A stretch of DNA of 64,000 nucleotides from Gemmatimonadota bacterium (GTDB taxonomy: Bacteria > Gemmatimonadota > Gemmatimonadetes > Longimicrobiales > Gaopeijiaceae), in NCBI GenBank assembly GCA_041390125.1, contig JAWKQN010000006.1, forward strand, positions 1 through 64,000, read 5' to 3'. Shown piece after piece: positions 16,995-26,200 of the stretch; the first letter of the stretch is position 1; each line of letters starts with the position of its first letter. A program made the position numbers and the translations under genes. The notes under the pieces were generated by a model. The model was not told the origin of the DNA and did not search any database. It saw nothing but the letters and a program-made list of their open reading frames with translations.

Positions 16995-17288
16995 TCAGAG
17001 CATAGCTCCCGCCGTCGAATCGATCGCTGCCGAGGCCCTGCCCATCCTTCGGCGTCATGGCGTTGTGCGGGCCGGGGTCTTCCGGATCGCGCCCCGTGGG
17101 ACCGCGCGGGCGGACAGCGACCTGGACCTGGTGGTGAGTTTGAACCAGGCGAAGCCTCCTGGACCTCGTCGGGTTGGAGCAGGACCTGGAGGGGCGCTGG
17201 GAATACCGGTCGACGTAGCTGCGGTCGTTGCACCCGCTCCTGCGGACCGCATCCTCGCGGAGGAGGAGCGGATCTGTGGCCAGGATCC
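16995..17288 (+). pseudogene. Decayed MntA-type minimal nucleotidyltransferase (antitoxin of HepT)
   Basis: In one frame 'LPILRRHGVVRAGVF' and 'RGTARADSDLDLVV' match the nucleotidyltransferase fold. The G-S pair of the GSX10DXD signature is replaced (GVFRIAPRG), while D-L-D is kept. The continuation 'LDLVGLEQDLEGR', 'IPVDVAAVV' and 'DRILAEEERI' needs at least two frame changes. The gene directly precedes the HepT remnant, as in intact MntA-HepT operons, where MntA adenylylates and inactivates the HEPN toxin. It is not functional. Confidence 0.7.
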
Positions 17289-17587
17289 ATGGTGCGCCTC
17301 GCAGACATCCTGGCCAGCATCGACTACATCGTGGGTACACGGCCGGGCTGAGCTACGAGGCCTTCGCATCTGATCCTTGGTGCAAGACGCGGTACTACGG
17401 CGGCTCCGAGATCATCGGCGAGGCCGTGAAGGGCCTCGGAGGACGCTCGGGACATGGGACCAGCAATCCCTGGCGCCGGATCGCCGGTGTGGGGCGAAGC
17501 TGGTACGACTCCTACCTCGTGGACCTGGAGTTGCTCTGGGAGATGGTGACGCACCACCTGCGCCCCCTCCATGCGGCCGCCCAGTGA
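17289..17587 (+). pseudogene. Decayed HepT-type HEPN ribonuclease toxin
   Basis: The start 'MVRLADILASIDYIVG' and later 'AGLSYEAFASD', 'EIIGEAVKGL', 'NPWRRIAGVGRSWYD' and 'VDLELLWEMVTHHLRPL' follow the HepT pattern, but spread over changing frames. The catalytic RX4-6H motif (normally like R..LVHDY) appears as 'GRSWYDSYL', with the His lost. The gene is inactive. Together with the adjacent MntA remnant it is a dead toxin-antitoxin operon at the edge of the cassette island. Confidence 0.7.
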
Positions 17588-17829
17588 TAGGGCTCCTCGT
17601 TCGTCCGCGGACGCGCTCTCGGCCTGGCCTGGACCTCAGGCCCTGCGGCAGCGTTTGAGGCGCGAGCCCTCGTCGCCCAGACGCCCCCAGGGACAAGCTG
17701 CCTCTTCTCAGCAGCATCAACGCGGGTGGCTCTCCCGTTGACTCTTCGTGAACCGAGCCGCGACTCGGAACCGCCATCGGCCGTGATGCTCGCCCCTACA
17801 GCCGAAGGGGCGGCCCGACGTTTTCGATT

Positions 17830-18513
17830 CCGAACTCGCGCAGCCGCGCACGGTCTCATCGTACCGGTCCCGAAGAACATTACTCGCTCGTGCAACTCGA
17901 AGAAGAACTCCTGCATCCGGCCTGCTGGGGTGAAGGCAGCCAGGAGCCGGCCCGGGTCGCCCCACCGAAGCGAATGCGTGCGGCGGCACGCGCCTGGGCG
18001 CCAACACGCAGTCGCCAGGGCCAAGCTCGAAGCGCCGGTCTCCCACCTCCACGACATACCTCCCGGCAAGCGCGTAGAACCATTCGTCTTGCTCGTAGTG
18101 GAAGTGTCGTGGCGGTCCTCCCTTGCCCGGACGGTGTTGGTCTGTTCCTGCACAAAGAACGCGCCCTGCGTGTCTCCTGGTCCCACCTTGATCCAGAGGT
18201 TCCCCGCCGGGAGACGTCGCGTCTCACCAGGAGCCGATCCTGGTCGTGTCGCACCGGCTCGATGGGATCCTGCCCCTGTGCCTCCGTAGGGTTTGACGTG
18301 AGGATCAGGGACGCGCTCCGGAAGGAGCCGCAACGTGACGTCGAAGTGCCCTTCGTAGGCCACCAGCTCGGCTTCCGCGAGGACGAGGTCGCGGACCGGC
18401 GCCTCCTGGGCGGCGAGCCCGGCCGGCACCACGGTGAGGATGAACAGCGCTCGATGGGCCCGCCCCCGGAGGCGGGAGCGGACCGACGGTGTCGGGCGCG
18501 GGACTTCGTTCAC
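17830..18513 (-). pseudogene. Decayed secreted-protein/cupin gene
   Basis: From GTG 18513 (AGGAG 7 nt upstream) a signal peptide is read: 'ALFILTVVPAGLAAQEAP', followed by 'VAYEGHFDVTLRLLP'. Further on 'GNLWIKVGPGDTQGAFFVQE', 'RHFHYEQDEWFYALAGRYV', 'FELGPGDCVLAP' and 'RLLAAFTPAGRMQEFFFEL' form a cupin-2 barrel with the metal-binding H-x-H, but in three frames. The secreted N-terminus and the cupin may come from two genes joined by deletion. The whole is non-functional as it stands. Confidence 0.55.
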
Positions 18514-18686
18514 AACGGATCTCCTGGGTCGCGGTGACTCGTATCCCGCAGTACGCAGGGGGCCCCGTGCAGGATTCTCTCGTGTCGGAGGCGGCACCAC
18601 GCTCCGCTCCAACCCTTGCCGGCCACCGCACCCCGGGTCCATCCTGGAGGGCGCAGCTGAACCGCCACACCAGTCAGGAGGGAGAG

Positions 18687-19880
18687 ATGACGCCCTTCCG
18701 CGCGCTCCTGGCCATGGCCGCGGCGGGAGTCTGTGGTGGAGCGTGCACCGATCGCGCCGACGCTCCGCATGCCAGCTACGCCGTCGACACACTCCCGAGC
18801 GGCCTCCTCCACGTTCGCAACACCGGCACCGGGCAGTGGACGTCCGGGACCGCCTGGACGCTGGAGGAGGACCTGCGCCTGGGGACGGCCGATGTCGAGG
18901 GCCCGGAGCTCTTCGGTCAGGTGGCCTACATCCTCTCGGACGCGGAGGGCAGGATCTTCGTCCTCGACTACCAGGCGCAGGAGATCCGGGTCTTCCTGGC
19001 CTCCGGGGAGTTCTCCCACCGCATCGGCTCGAAGGGGGAAGGCCCGGGAGAGCTGACGGGTGCAGCGGGCCTCGATTGGGGCCCGGACGGCTCTCTGTGG
19101 GTCTGGGGCTCCCAGAGGTACACCGCCTTCGCACCCGACGGCTCCCTCAGGGCAACGCACCCCCGGCTCGTGCGCGGGGTGATCTACCCGTGGATCGGGG
19201 GCTTCGTCCCGGACGGGCGGTATATCGATTGGGGGCTCGACCGCGAGGTGGCGGGGCGCCGCTCGCTCGGCCAGTTCGAGGTTCAGACGTACACCGGACG
19301 GACGATGTTCTACCCGATCGCGGTCGGCTTCTCCGGTACCCTCGACACCCTGGCGCTTCTGGACTTCCAGACCGCCGTGACGCCGGACGGGGACATCATG
19401 ACTCCGCCCAAGAGCCTGATGGTCGCCCAGGCGGAGGACGGGCACCTGTGGTTCGCGGAGTCCGACAGCTACCGCATCGCCCAGACCACGCTCGCCGGCG
19501 ACACGCTCCTCCTCTTCTCGCTGCCGGACTCTCCCGCCCCGGTGCCGGAGGCCGAGATCGACTCGCTCATCCGCCTGACGCGCGACACGCCCCGCCCGAT
19601 GGACCGGAGCATGTTCCTGCCCCACCGCCGCCTGGTGACCCGGGTGCTGACGGACGACGCGGGCCACATCTTCGTCTGGCCGGAGGAGGCAGGGGTCGCA
19701 GAGGGCTCGGTCGTCGATGTCTTCGATGACTCGGGCGTGCACCTGGGTCGCATCGACGTCCCCGAGCCGGTCCTGACCCGGGCGCCCCCACCGTACGTCA
19801 CCTCCACGCACCTCTACGCGGTGGTCGTGGACGAGCTCGCGGTTCCGCATGTGGTGCGCTACCGGATCCGGAAGCCGTGA
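18687..19880 (+). CDS. 6-bladed beta-propeller (NHL-like) lipoprotein
   Basis: The 397-residue protein starts at ATG 18687, with AGGAGGGAG just upstream; the longer upstream frame lacks a plausible start. The N-terminus is a signal peptide ending near 'GVCGGAC', possibly a lipobox. Repeats such as 'AYILSDAEGRIFVLDYQAQEIRVF' and 'LDWGPDGSLWVWGSQRYTAF' are blade units, and 'GSKGEGPGEL' is the phrase typical of this family. The role is unknown; related proteins are common in Gemmatimonadota. It is the first gene after the decayed region. Confidence 0.8.
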   Translation: MTPFRALLAMAAAGVCGGACTDRADAPHASYAVDTLPSGLLHVRNTGTGQWTSGTAWTLEEDLRLGTADVEGPELFGQVAYILSDAEGRIFVLDYQAQEIRVFLASGEFSHRIGSKGEGPGELTGAAGLDWGPDGSLWVWGSQRYTAFAPDGSLRATHPRLVRGVIYPWIGGFVPDGRYIDWGLDREVAGRRSLGQFEVQTYTGRTMFYPIAVGFSGTLDTLALLDFQTAVTPDGDIMTPPKSLMVAQAEDGHLWFAESDSYRIAQTTLAGDTLLLFSLPDSPAPVPEAEIDSLIRLTRDTPRPMDRSMFLPHRRLVTRVLTDDAGHIFVWPEEAGVAEGSVVDVFDDSGVHLGRIDVPEPVLTRAPPPYVTSTHLYAVVVDELAVPHVVRYRIRKP

Positions 19881-19986
19881 GGGCCGCCGATCCGGGCGCT
19901 CGTCGGCCGCCCGACTCCCCCTGGACCGGCAGACCGCGAGTGGGGTCGCCGAGTGCGGTGTTCGTCCTGGCGGCGGTGGCCGGCCT

Positions 19987-20508
19987 GTGAGGATCCGCTC
20001 GGCGACCGAGGCGGACGCGGCGGCGGCCGCCGCCGTCAACGTCACTGCCTGGCGCGCCGCGTTCCATGGCATCTTCTCGGAGCAGTTCCTGGACAGCCTG
20101 TCGGTGGAGAGGCGTGCCTCTGCGATCGCGGCACGGTTCGGTCGGGCCGACTACTCGATGCGCGTGGCTCTGGATGACGGTGGAGCGGTTGTCGGGTTCG
20201 CGGACTGGGGCCCGCCCCGAGAGGCCGTGATGCACGACTACGAGCTCTACGCCCTATACGTCCTCCCTTCACATCAGCAGCGGGGCCTGGGCCGCGGCCT
20301 GCTCCAGGTCGTGGCGTCCGCGATCCTGGCGGAGGGACGTACGTCTCTCATGTGCAGCGTCCTGGAGCAGAACCCCCATCGCGCATTCTACGACCGACTG
20401 GGGGGACGCCAGATCGGCCGCCGCTCGTTGTTGCTCGACGACGCGGAGCGCGCGGTCATCTGGTATGGATGGCAACGGGCGGACCTGGCTGGGATCGGTG
20501 TCATTTGA
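19987..20508 (+). CDS. GNAT family N-acetyltransferase
   Basis: The 173-residue protein is chosen to start at GTG 19987 ('VRIRSATEADAAAAAAVN'), which is the natural first beta-strand of the fold; the frame is open further upstream. Motif A is 'LYALYVLPSHQQRGLGRGLL' (acetyl-CoA binding R/Q-x-x-G-x-G/A), and motif B 'VLEQNPHRAFYDRLGGRQIG' follows. Substrate unknown. The start of the next lipoprotein gene lies 66 nt downstream. Confidence 0.87.
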   Translation: MRIRSATEADAAAAAAVNVTAWRAAFHGIFSEQFLDSLSVERRASAIAARFGRADYSMRVALDDGGAVVGFADWGPPREAVMHDYELYALYVLPSHQQRGLGRGLLQVVASAILAEGRTSLMCSVLEQNPHRAFYDRLGGRQIGRRSLLLDDAERAVIWYGWQRADLAGIGVI

Positions 20509-20573
20509 GCAGCCCTCGCCGACCGTTCGAGGCGACTCGGAGGGGAGCCGGCACCCCCCTGGGGTGGTGCTGC

Positions 20574-21749
20574 TTGCGTGAAGCACGGTCGTGGACTCTC
20601 TCTCTCACCGCCGTCGCCCTGATCGGATGCGGTCCACCCACCGACCGGCCGCTCACCGAGCGCACGGACTCGGCCGGCATCGAGCTCGTCACATCGAACG
20701 TGGACGATAGACCGCTCCCCTGGCGTCTCGAGCGTAGGATCGCGCTCGGGGGCGCCGAGGAGGGCCCGGAGAGCTTCTTTCGCCTGCCTCCCGGTACGGT
20801 GGCGAGCGACGCCCGGGGGCAGATCTACGTCCTCGATCCGCTGCGGCATCGCGTCGTCGTCTTCACGCCGGACGGGACGTTCGTTCGTTCGGTGGGCGGC
20901 GAAGGTGCGGGGCCCGGTGAACTGGAGTCGCCCGGCGCGCTGTCGGTCGGGCCCGACGGCGTCCTCTCGGTCTTCGACTTCGGGAAGGGTGCGCTCGTCC
21001 GCTTTGGACCGGACGGGACCGTTCTGCCCCAGCATCCCCTGCCCTTCTTCCCGTGGACCGGACCGAGCCGCCACTTCGAGGTGACATCGGAGGGCGTGCT
21101 GGTCTCGACCATGCTTCCGCCGGCTCCCGAGGGAATGTTCCACCAGGCGCTCCGGCTGCTGGGCCCTGCGGACACGGTGCTCGTCGCCGAGCGGATCTTT
21201 CCCCGGCCCGGGATGGTGCGATACCCGACCTGTGGAGGAGGCCTGAACTATCCGCCGATCTTCGAAGCGCAGGTCCTCTGGGCTGCCCACGACCGGCGGA
21301 TCGTGGCGGTCGATGGTCCCGAGTACGCCTTTACGCTCTTCGAGGGCGCGCGCCCGATCCGGAAGGTCCGCGCCGGGTTCCCCCTTCGCGCGTCGTCAGA
21401 GGCTCTGGCCCTGGCCGAGCTGGGCGAGGGAATGACGATCAACTTCGGGCGCGGGCCCTGTCGCATCCCGCCCCGGGAGATGGTGGAGGGACGCGGCTTT
21501 GCCGAGGCCGTACCCTGGATCGAGGCGGTCATGATCAGCCCCACCGACGACATCTGGATCCACCGGAAGGGGGTGGGCCAGGAGATCCCCGCTGCCGTCG
21601 ATGTGTTCGACCGCACTGGCCTCTACCTGGGCCGGTTGCCGGAGGGGTCGCCCTTCCCGCTCGTCTTCGTGGACGACACCACCTTCGGGGCGGCCGAGAC
21701 GGATGAGATGGACGTCACGAGGCTCGTGCTCTACCGGATCGCACGATAG
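20574..21749 (+). CDS. 6-bladed beta-propeller lipoprotein
   Basis: The 391-residue product begins at TTG 20574, the only start near a lipoprotein signal: 'SLTAVALIGC' gives a lipobox with the Cys at residue 19. Blade units include 'ARGQIYVLDPLRHRVVVFTPDGTFV' and 'VGPDGVLSVFDFGKGALVRF', with 'GGEGAGPGEL' between them. It resembles the lipoprotein at 18687 in architecture. The start codon is inferred from the signal peptide; the ribosome-binding site is weak. Confidence 0.78.
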   Translation: MREARSWTLSLTAVALIGCGPPTDRPLTERTDSAGIELVTSNVDDRPLPWRLERRIALGGAEEGPESFFRLPPGTVASDARGQIYVLDPLRHRVVVFTPDGTFVRSVGGEGAGPGELESPGALSVGPDGVLSVFDFGKGALVRFGPDGTVLPQHPLPFFPWTGPSRHFEVTSEGVLVSTMLPPAPEGMFHQALRLLGPADTVLVAERIFPRPGMVRYPTCGGGLNYPPIFEAQVLWAAHDRRIVAVDGPEYAFTLFEGARPIRKVRAGFPLRASSEALALAELGEGMTINFGRGPCRIPPREMVEGRGFAEAVPWIEAVMISPTDDIWIHRKGVGQEIPAAVDVFDRTGLYLGRLPEGSPFPLVFVDDTTFGAAETDEMDVTRLVLYRIAR

Positions 21750-21866
21750 ACTCGGTCGTCGTACGGGCGCATCCGAGGGGGCCTTCCTGACCCCGTTGTG
21801 TCTGGCACGCTGGTACCGTCCCCGGGACGACTCCATCCCCTCACACCTCAACCACTCCTGAACCCG

Positions 21867-22178
21867 ATGGGCGAACATCCAGGGCCGCCGCGTGTCGTGT
21901 CCTATGCGCAGACCTGCTTCGCAGTACCGTCGCAGTGGGAGGGGACGCTCGAAGACGGAAGGATGTTCTACATCCGATTCCGGAACGGGCAGTTTCGCGT
22001 CCGCGTCTCGCGCGAGCCGACCACGCACGTGACGGAGGCGGTGCGCGGCGTCGACCTGGTGGACGAGGAGATCCACGGGTCCGAGGATGATGGGTTCATG
22101 GACGAAGCCGAGATGCTGGAGAGGACGGCCTGGCTTCTCGACTTCTCCGGTTCGGCTCGCCTGGAGCTCGACGAGTAG
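21867..22178 (+). CDS. Small hypothetical protein
   Basis: From ATG 21867 the frame encodes 103 acidic residues ('VPSQWEGTLEDGRMFYIRFRNGQFRVRVS', '...VDLVDEEIHGSEDDGFMDEAEML'). No signal peptide or helix suggests membrane location. The pattern (a single beta-rich domain with an acidic end) occurs in immunity-type proteins, but no family is recognised. The frame is open further upstream to 21798 with a less likely N-terminus. Confidence 0.6.
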   Translation: MGEHPGPPRVVSYAQTCFAVPSQWEGTLEDGRMFYIRFRNGQFRVRVSREPTTHVTEAVRGVDLVDEEIHGSEDDGFMDEAEMLERTAWLLDFSGSARLELDE

Positions 22179-22234
22179 GGCCCGGCCCAGTCGTCGCCCC
22201 CGTGTGGTTGTCCCCCAAGCGGAGTCTTCATCGG

Positions 22235-23695
22235 ATGCACAAGCCCCCCCGGATCTCGCCAGTCCTCGCGCTGATCGGACCGCTCCTCGCGGCCGCGTGC
22301 TCCCCCGCACCGGAGCGCGTGCCCGCGGATCTCGTCCTTCGCAACGTCACGCTCATCGACGGGACCGGCGCGGAGGCCCGCGCCAACGTCGACGTGTTCG
22401 TCCGCGACGGGCTCATCGCGGCGGTGCTCCCGAACGGATCTGTCGAGATCCCCGCGGACGCCGACGTCGTGGAGGGGGAGGGCTCCTTCGTCATGCCCGG
22501 CCTGGCGGACATGCATGTGCACTTCAGCCTCGGGCTTCCCGCACCACGACGGCCCGGGGAGACGGACGAGGTCCTCGGTCGCCTCCTGTACTATGGCGTC
22601 ACCAGCGTGCTGAACCTGGGCGCCAGTGAGGGCAGCACGGAGGCCATCCGGGCCCTGTGGGCTCGGCAGGCGGCCGGAGAGGTCCTGGGCCCGACCGTCT
22701 ACGGGACCGGCGGGCACCTGACGCTCCCGGGCACGCATCCGGTGTGGACCATCTTCCCCCCGCCGATGCGCCGGGCGGCGGACTCCATCGTCGCCGCGAC
22801 CCCGGAGGACCTGCCGGCCGATCTCTACCCCCTGGGCCTGGGCATTTCGCTGGTCCGGACTCCGACCGCTGCGCGCGCCGCCGTGCGGGAGAGGGCGGCG
22901 GGTGGGATGCACGCGATCAAGATCACGGTCGAGTCGGGTCCCTCCGAGTTCGGGGACGATCACCCGCTCATGTCGGCGGACCTGATCCGAGCCATCGTGG
23001 ACGAAGCGGCCGCGCACGACCTGAGGGTCTTCGCGCATGTCTCCTCCCCGAACGAGCTCGACTCGGTCATGGCGGGGGGAGCGGCCGGGATCGTCCACAC
23101 CGTCTCCGAACGGCCCTTGCCCGGCGCCACCCTGGCGAGCGCGCTCGCCGAGCGGCAGCTCTGGACGGTGGCCACCCTGTCCCTCTTCGACGCGTTCATC
23201 CGCTACGCGGAGGATCCGGGCCGGATGGACGACCCCTTCCTGCGGGAGACGGTGACCGAGGAGGAGATCGAATTGTTCGCGCGCACCGGGAGGCTCGACA
23301 TGGGGGAGGACGCCGACTCGATGCCCGCGTGGCGGGCCGAGACCGACGCGACGATGCGGGACGTTGCGGCTTTGCACCGGGCGGGTGTGCCGATCGTGCT
23401 CGGGACCGATGTCGGGAATCCGATGGTCTTTCCGGGGTACTCCGCGCACGAGGAGCTCGCCAATCTCGTGAAGGGCGGCCTGACGCCCATGGAAGCGATC
23501 CAGGCGGGCACGCTCCAGGCCGCGCGGATGATCGGCAAGGAGGCGGAGTTCGGGTCCATCGAGGTGGGCAAGCGCGCGGACCTGGTCGTGCTCGGCGCGA
23601 ACCCGCTGGAGGACATCCGCAATTCCCGCGCGATCCGGACCGTGATCGCGCGGGGGCGGATCGTGGACCGGGCAGCGCTGCTGCCGGCGCGGTAG
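22235..23695 (+). CDS. Secreted amidohydrolase (imidazolonepropionase-like)
   Basis: The 486-residue enzyme belongs to the metal-dependent amidohydrolase superfamily. A lipoprotein-like signal ('LALIGPLLAAAC') is followed by a composite beta domain ('ADLVLRNVTLIDGTGAEARANVDV'), the H-x-H metal site 'GLADMHVHF', Lys 'HAIKITVESG' as possible carboxylated ligand, His 'VFAHVSS' and 'IVHTVSE', and Asp 'VLGTDVGNP'. The end 'GSIEVGKRADLVVLGANPLEDI' is the usual signature. Substrate unknown. ATG 22235 is chosen because it begins the signal peptide. Confidence 0.85.
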   Translation: MHKPPRISPVLALIGPLLAAACSPAPERVPADLVLRNVTLIDGTGAEARANVDVFVRDGLIAAVLPNGSVEIPADADVVEGEGSFVMPGLADMHVHFSLGLPAPRRPGETDEVLGRLLYYGVTSVLNLGASEGSTEAIRALWARQAAGEVLGPTVYGTGGHLTLPGTHPVWTIFPPPMRRAADSIVAATPEDLPADLYPLGLGISLVRTPTAARAAVRERAAGGMHAIKITVESGPSEFGDDHPLMSADLIRAIVDEAAAHDLRVFAHVSSPNELDSVMAGGAAGIVHTVSERPLPGATLASALAERQLWTVATLSLFDAFIRYAEDPGRMDDPFLRETVTEEEIELFARTGRLDMGEDADSMPAWRAETDATMRDVAALHRAGVPIVLGTDVGNPMVFPGYSAHEELANLVKGGLTPMEAIQAGTLQAARMIGKEAEFGSIEVGKRADLVVLGANPLEDIRNSRAIRTVIARGRIVDRAALLPAR

Positions 23696-23835
23696 GTCCG
23701 GGTCCGGGGGAGCCGGTGAAGCCCCGCTCGTGTCAGCGTCGACGCACCGTCTCGTATCATGCTCCGAACGGTGGGTCCGGGAGCGGTGGAGGTCTGGACC
23801 CGCACCCCGACGGAGGCGACGGAGATGGAGCGCGC

Positions 23836-24351
23836 GTGAAGCGAAGGCTGAGGGTCCCCGCTCTGCTCCTGCTCGCAACGAGCGGTGGAGGTCTGTCCGC
23901 GCAGGAGCCCCCGGTCTGCCGATCGGCCGCACATCGCACCGCGGCCCCCCTGGTCGGCGTCTGCGGCGAGTACACCGTCACCGATTCGGCCGAGGTCTAC
24001 GAAGGTGAGCTCACCTCCACGCTGGACGCGGGGGGCTGCGCCTTCGTACAGACCTTCGTCAGTGCCGATGGGACGTTCACCTTCCGTTCGCTGGGATTCG
24101 TGGACCCCACGACCGGCGGATGGAGGGAACGCTTCGTCCTGAGCAACGGCGCCACGGCGGAGTACCACTGGAAGCGAGACGGGTCCGACCTGCTCCTGGA
24201 GCGCGCGGCGCCGGGCGGCACCGTCTACCGACTCCGCGTGACCGACCTGACGCTCGAGTCCTACGTGGTGATCGAGGAGCGCCTGGACGGGGAGACCGGG
24301 AGATGGCGTCAGGGCCAGCGCACGGTGACGCGGCGAACGGGCGGCGGATGA
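23836..24351 (+). CDS. Small secreted hypothetical protein
   Basis: The 171-residue protein starts at GTG 23836 with a signal peptide 'LRVPALLLLATSGGGLSAQE'. The mature part ('YEGELTSTLDAGGCAFVQTF', 'FTFRSLGFVDPTTGGWRERFVL', 'LESYVVIEERLD') is beta-strand-rich and resembles DUF1579-like lipocalin-type proteins; that comparison is a guess. Five cysteines occur in the mature region. Function unknown. Confidence 0.65.
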   Translation: MKRRLRVPALLLLATSGGGLSAQEPPVCRSAAHRTAAPLVGVCGEYTVTDSAEVYEGELTSTLDAGGCAFVQTFVSADGTFTFRSLGFVDPTTGGWRERFVLSNGATAEYHWKRDGSDLLLERAAPGGTVYRLRVTDLTLESYVVIEERLDGETGRWRQGQRTVTRRTGGG

Positions 24352-24479
24352 GCGACGGACCACCCGAGAAGCGGACGGGTGGGGGGCCGACCGGCGCCTG
24401 TGTCGAAATTCCCGCCCCCCATTCGTAGGTGGGGTGGAGGAGAGGCGCTCGGCCTCTCCCACCACGACCCGGAGGGGAC

Positions 24480-24824
24480 ATGCAGTACATGCTTCTGATC
24501 TACGACAACGAGGCCGCGGCGGGGGAGACGAGCGAGGCCGAGATGGCCAAGTGGTTCGAGGTCACGCAGGCCATGCAGGACGCGGGGGTGCTGCGGGGCG
24601 GCGAGGCGCTGCACCCGACCACGACCGCAACCACGGTGCGGGTCCAGAACGGAGAGACGATGACCACGGACGGTCCCTTCGCCGAGACGCGGGAGCAGTT
24701 GGGCGGCTACTACGTCATCGACGTGCCCGACCTCGATGCGGCCATCGAGTGGGCGGCCCGCCTCCCCAGCGCCGGCCGCGGCCCGGTCGAGGTGCGGCCG
24801 GTCCTGGTCTTCGACCAGGGCTGA
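24480..24824 (+). CDS. YCII/DGPF-domain protein (ECF42 partner)
   Basis: The 114-residue protein starts 'MQYMLLIYDNEA' and has the motif 'TTDGPFAETREQLGGYYVID' of the DGPF branch of the YCII superfamily. Genes of this type occur next to ECF42 sigma factors, as here (sigma factor start 5 nt after this stop). The ATG follows GGAGGGGAC, a good ribosome-binding site. It is presumably an accessory or target of the sigma factor; its biochemical role is not established. Confidence 0.92.
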   Translation: MQYMLLIYDNEAAAGETSEAEMAKWFEVTQAMQDAGVLRGGEALHPTTTATTVRVQNGETMTTDGPFAETREQLGGYYVIDVPDLDAAIEWAARLPSAGRGPVEVRPVLVFDQG

Positions 24825-24828
24825 GCCG

Positions 24829-26127
24829 GTGCGGGAGGAGTCGTCGCGGAGCCGGCCCACGGCCGCCCGCACACCGTCGGTCCCCGCCCGGGTGCTGGAG
24901 CGGGTGTACCGGGAGGAGCGGGCGGCGATCGTGGCCGGACTGATCCGGCTCTGCGGCGACTTCTCCCTCGCCGAGGACGTGGTCCAGGACGCCTTCTCCA
25001 AGGCGCTGGAGCGGTGGCCGGAAGAGGGCGTGCCACCCAACCCGGCGGGGTGGGTGGCCACCTCTGCACGCCGCCGGGCCATCGACCTGGTGCGGCGCGC
25101 GGACCGCTTCCGCGAGAAGGCCGCGGTGCTGCGGCGACTGGAGGAGGCGGAGCTCGCGGTCGGGCCGGTCGCACTTCCGGAGGAGGACGGCCCGCACGAC
25201 GACCGTCTACGACTGCTCTTCACCTGTTGCCACCCGGCGCTCTCCACCGAGGCGCAGGTCGCGCTCACCCTGCGCGTCGTGGGCGGCCTCTCCACCCGGG
25301 AGATTGCGCGGGCATTCCTGGTGGCCGACACGACCATGGGTCAGCGGCTCGTACGCGCGAAGGCCAAGATCCGCGACGCCGGAATCCCCTTCCGCGTGCC
25401 GGTGGGTCCGGCCCTCGAGCCGCGGCTGCATGCCGTGCTCTCCGTGCTCTATCTCGTCTTCAACGAAGGATACGCGCCCACGGAGTCGGAGGAGCCGGTG
25501 CGCGGAGATCTCTGCGACGAAGCCATCCGCCTGGCGCGCCTGGTGGTGGAGCTGATGCCGCGCGAGCCGGAAGCCCGCGGGCTCCTGGCCCTCATGCTGC
25601 TCCACCACGCGCGACGGGACGCGCGGGTCGCCGGCGACGAGCTGGTGCTCCTGGAGGACCAGGACCGCGGCCGGTGGGATCGCGACGCCATCGACGAAGG
25701 GGCTGCCCTGGTCGAAGGAGCGCTCCGCCAAGGTCGGGTCGGTCCGTACCAGATCCAGGCGGCCATCGCCGCACTCCACGCGCAGGCCGCCACCCCCGCG
25801 GCCACCGACTGGCCGCAGATCGTCGCGTTGTACACGGTGCTGGAGCGCATCCATCCGACACCGGTCGTGCGGCTCAATCGCGCGGTGGCCATCGCCATGG
25901 CCGGCGACATCCCCGGCGGGCTGGCGATGATCGATGCCCTCGGGAAGGACGGCGCCCTCGACCGCTACCACCTCTTCCACTCTGCCCGGGCCGGGCTGCT
26001 GCGCCTGTTGGGCCGGGCCGAGGCCTCGCGCACCGCCTACGAGCAGGCGCTGTCCGTCTGCACCCATCCCCTCGAGCGGCGCTTCCTGGAGCGGCGGTTG
26101 GGGGAGGTGGCAGGGGCGCACGGGTAG
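24829..26127 (+). CDS. ECF42-type RNA polymerase sigma factor with C-terminal TPR-like extension
   Basis: The 432-residue protein has region 2 ('DFSLAEDVVQDAFSKALERWP'), region 4 ('LSTREIARAFLVADTTMGQRLVRAKAKI') and a long helical C-terminal domain ('LHAVLSVLYLVFNEGYAPT', 'EARGLLALMLLHHARRDAR', 'HPTPVVRLNRAVAIAMA') characteristic of ECF42. These sigma factors lack a classical anti-sigma factor, and the extension is needed for activity in studied cases. It is co-transcribed with the DGPF gene. GTG 24829 is taken as start; the frame extends further upstream within the DGPF gene. Confidence 0.93.
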   Translation: MREESSRSRPTAARTPSVPARVLERVYREERAAIVAGLIRLCGDFSLAEDVVQDAFSKALERWPEEGVPPNPAGWVATSARRRAIDLVRRADRFREKAAVLRRLEEAELAVGPVALPEEDGPHDDRLRLLFTCCHPALSTEAQVALTLRVVGGLSTREIARAFLVADTTMGQRLVRAKAKIRDAGIPFRVPVGPALEPRLHAVLSVLYLVFNEGYAPTESEEPVRGDLCDEAIRLARLVVELMPREPEARGLLALMLLHHARRDARVAGDELVLLEDQDRGRWDRDAIDEGAALVEGALRQGRVGPYQIQAAIAALHAQAATPAATDWPQIVALYTVLERIHPTPVVRLNRAVAIAMAGDIPGGLAMIDALGKDGALDRYHLFHSARAGLLRLLGRAEASRTAYEQALSVCTHPLERRFLERRLGEVAGAHG

Positions 26128-26200
26128 GACGTTGCCGGCGATGGCCAACCGAGGGAATCTCACCCCCACACCCGGTGCACCCGGATGACGTCCTCGAGGG

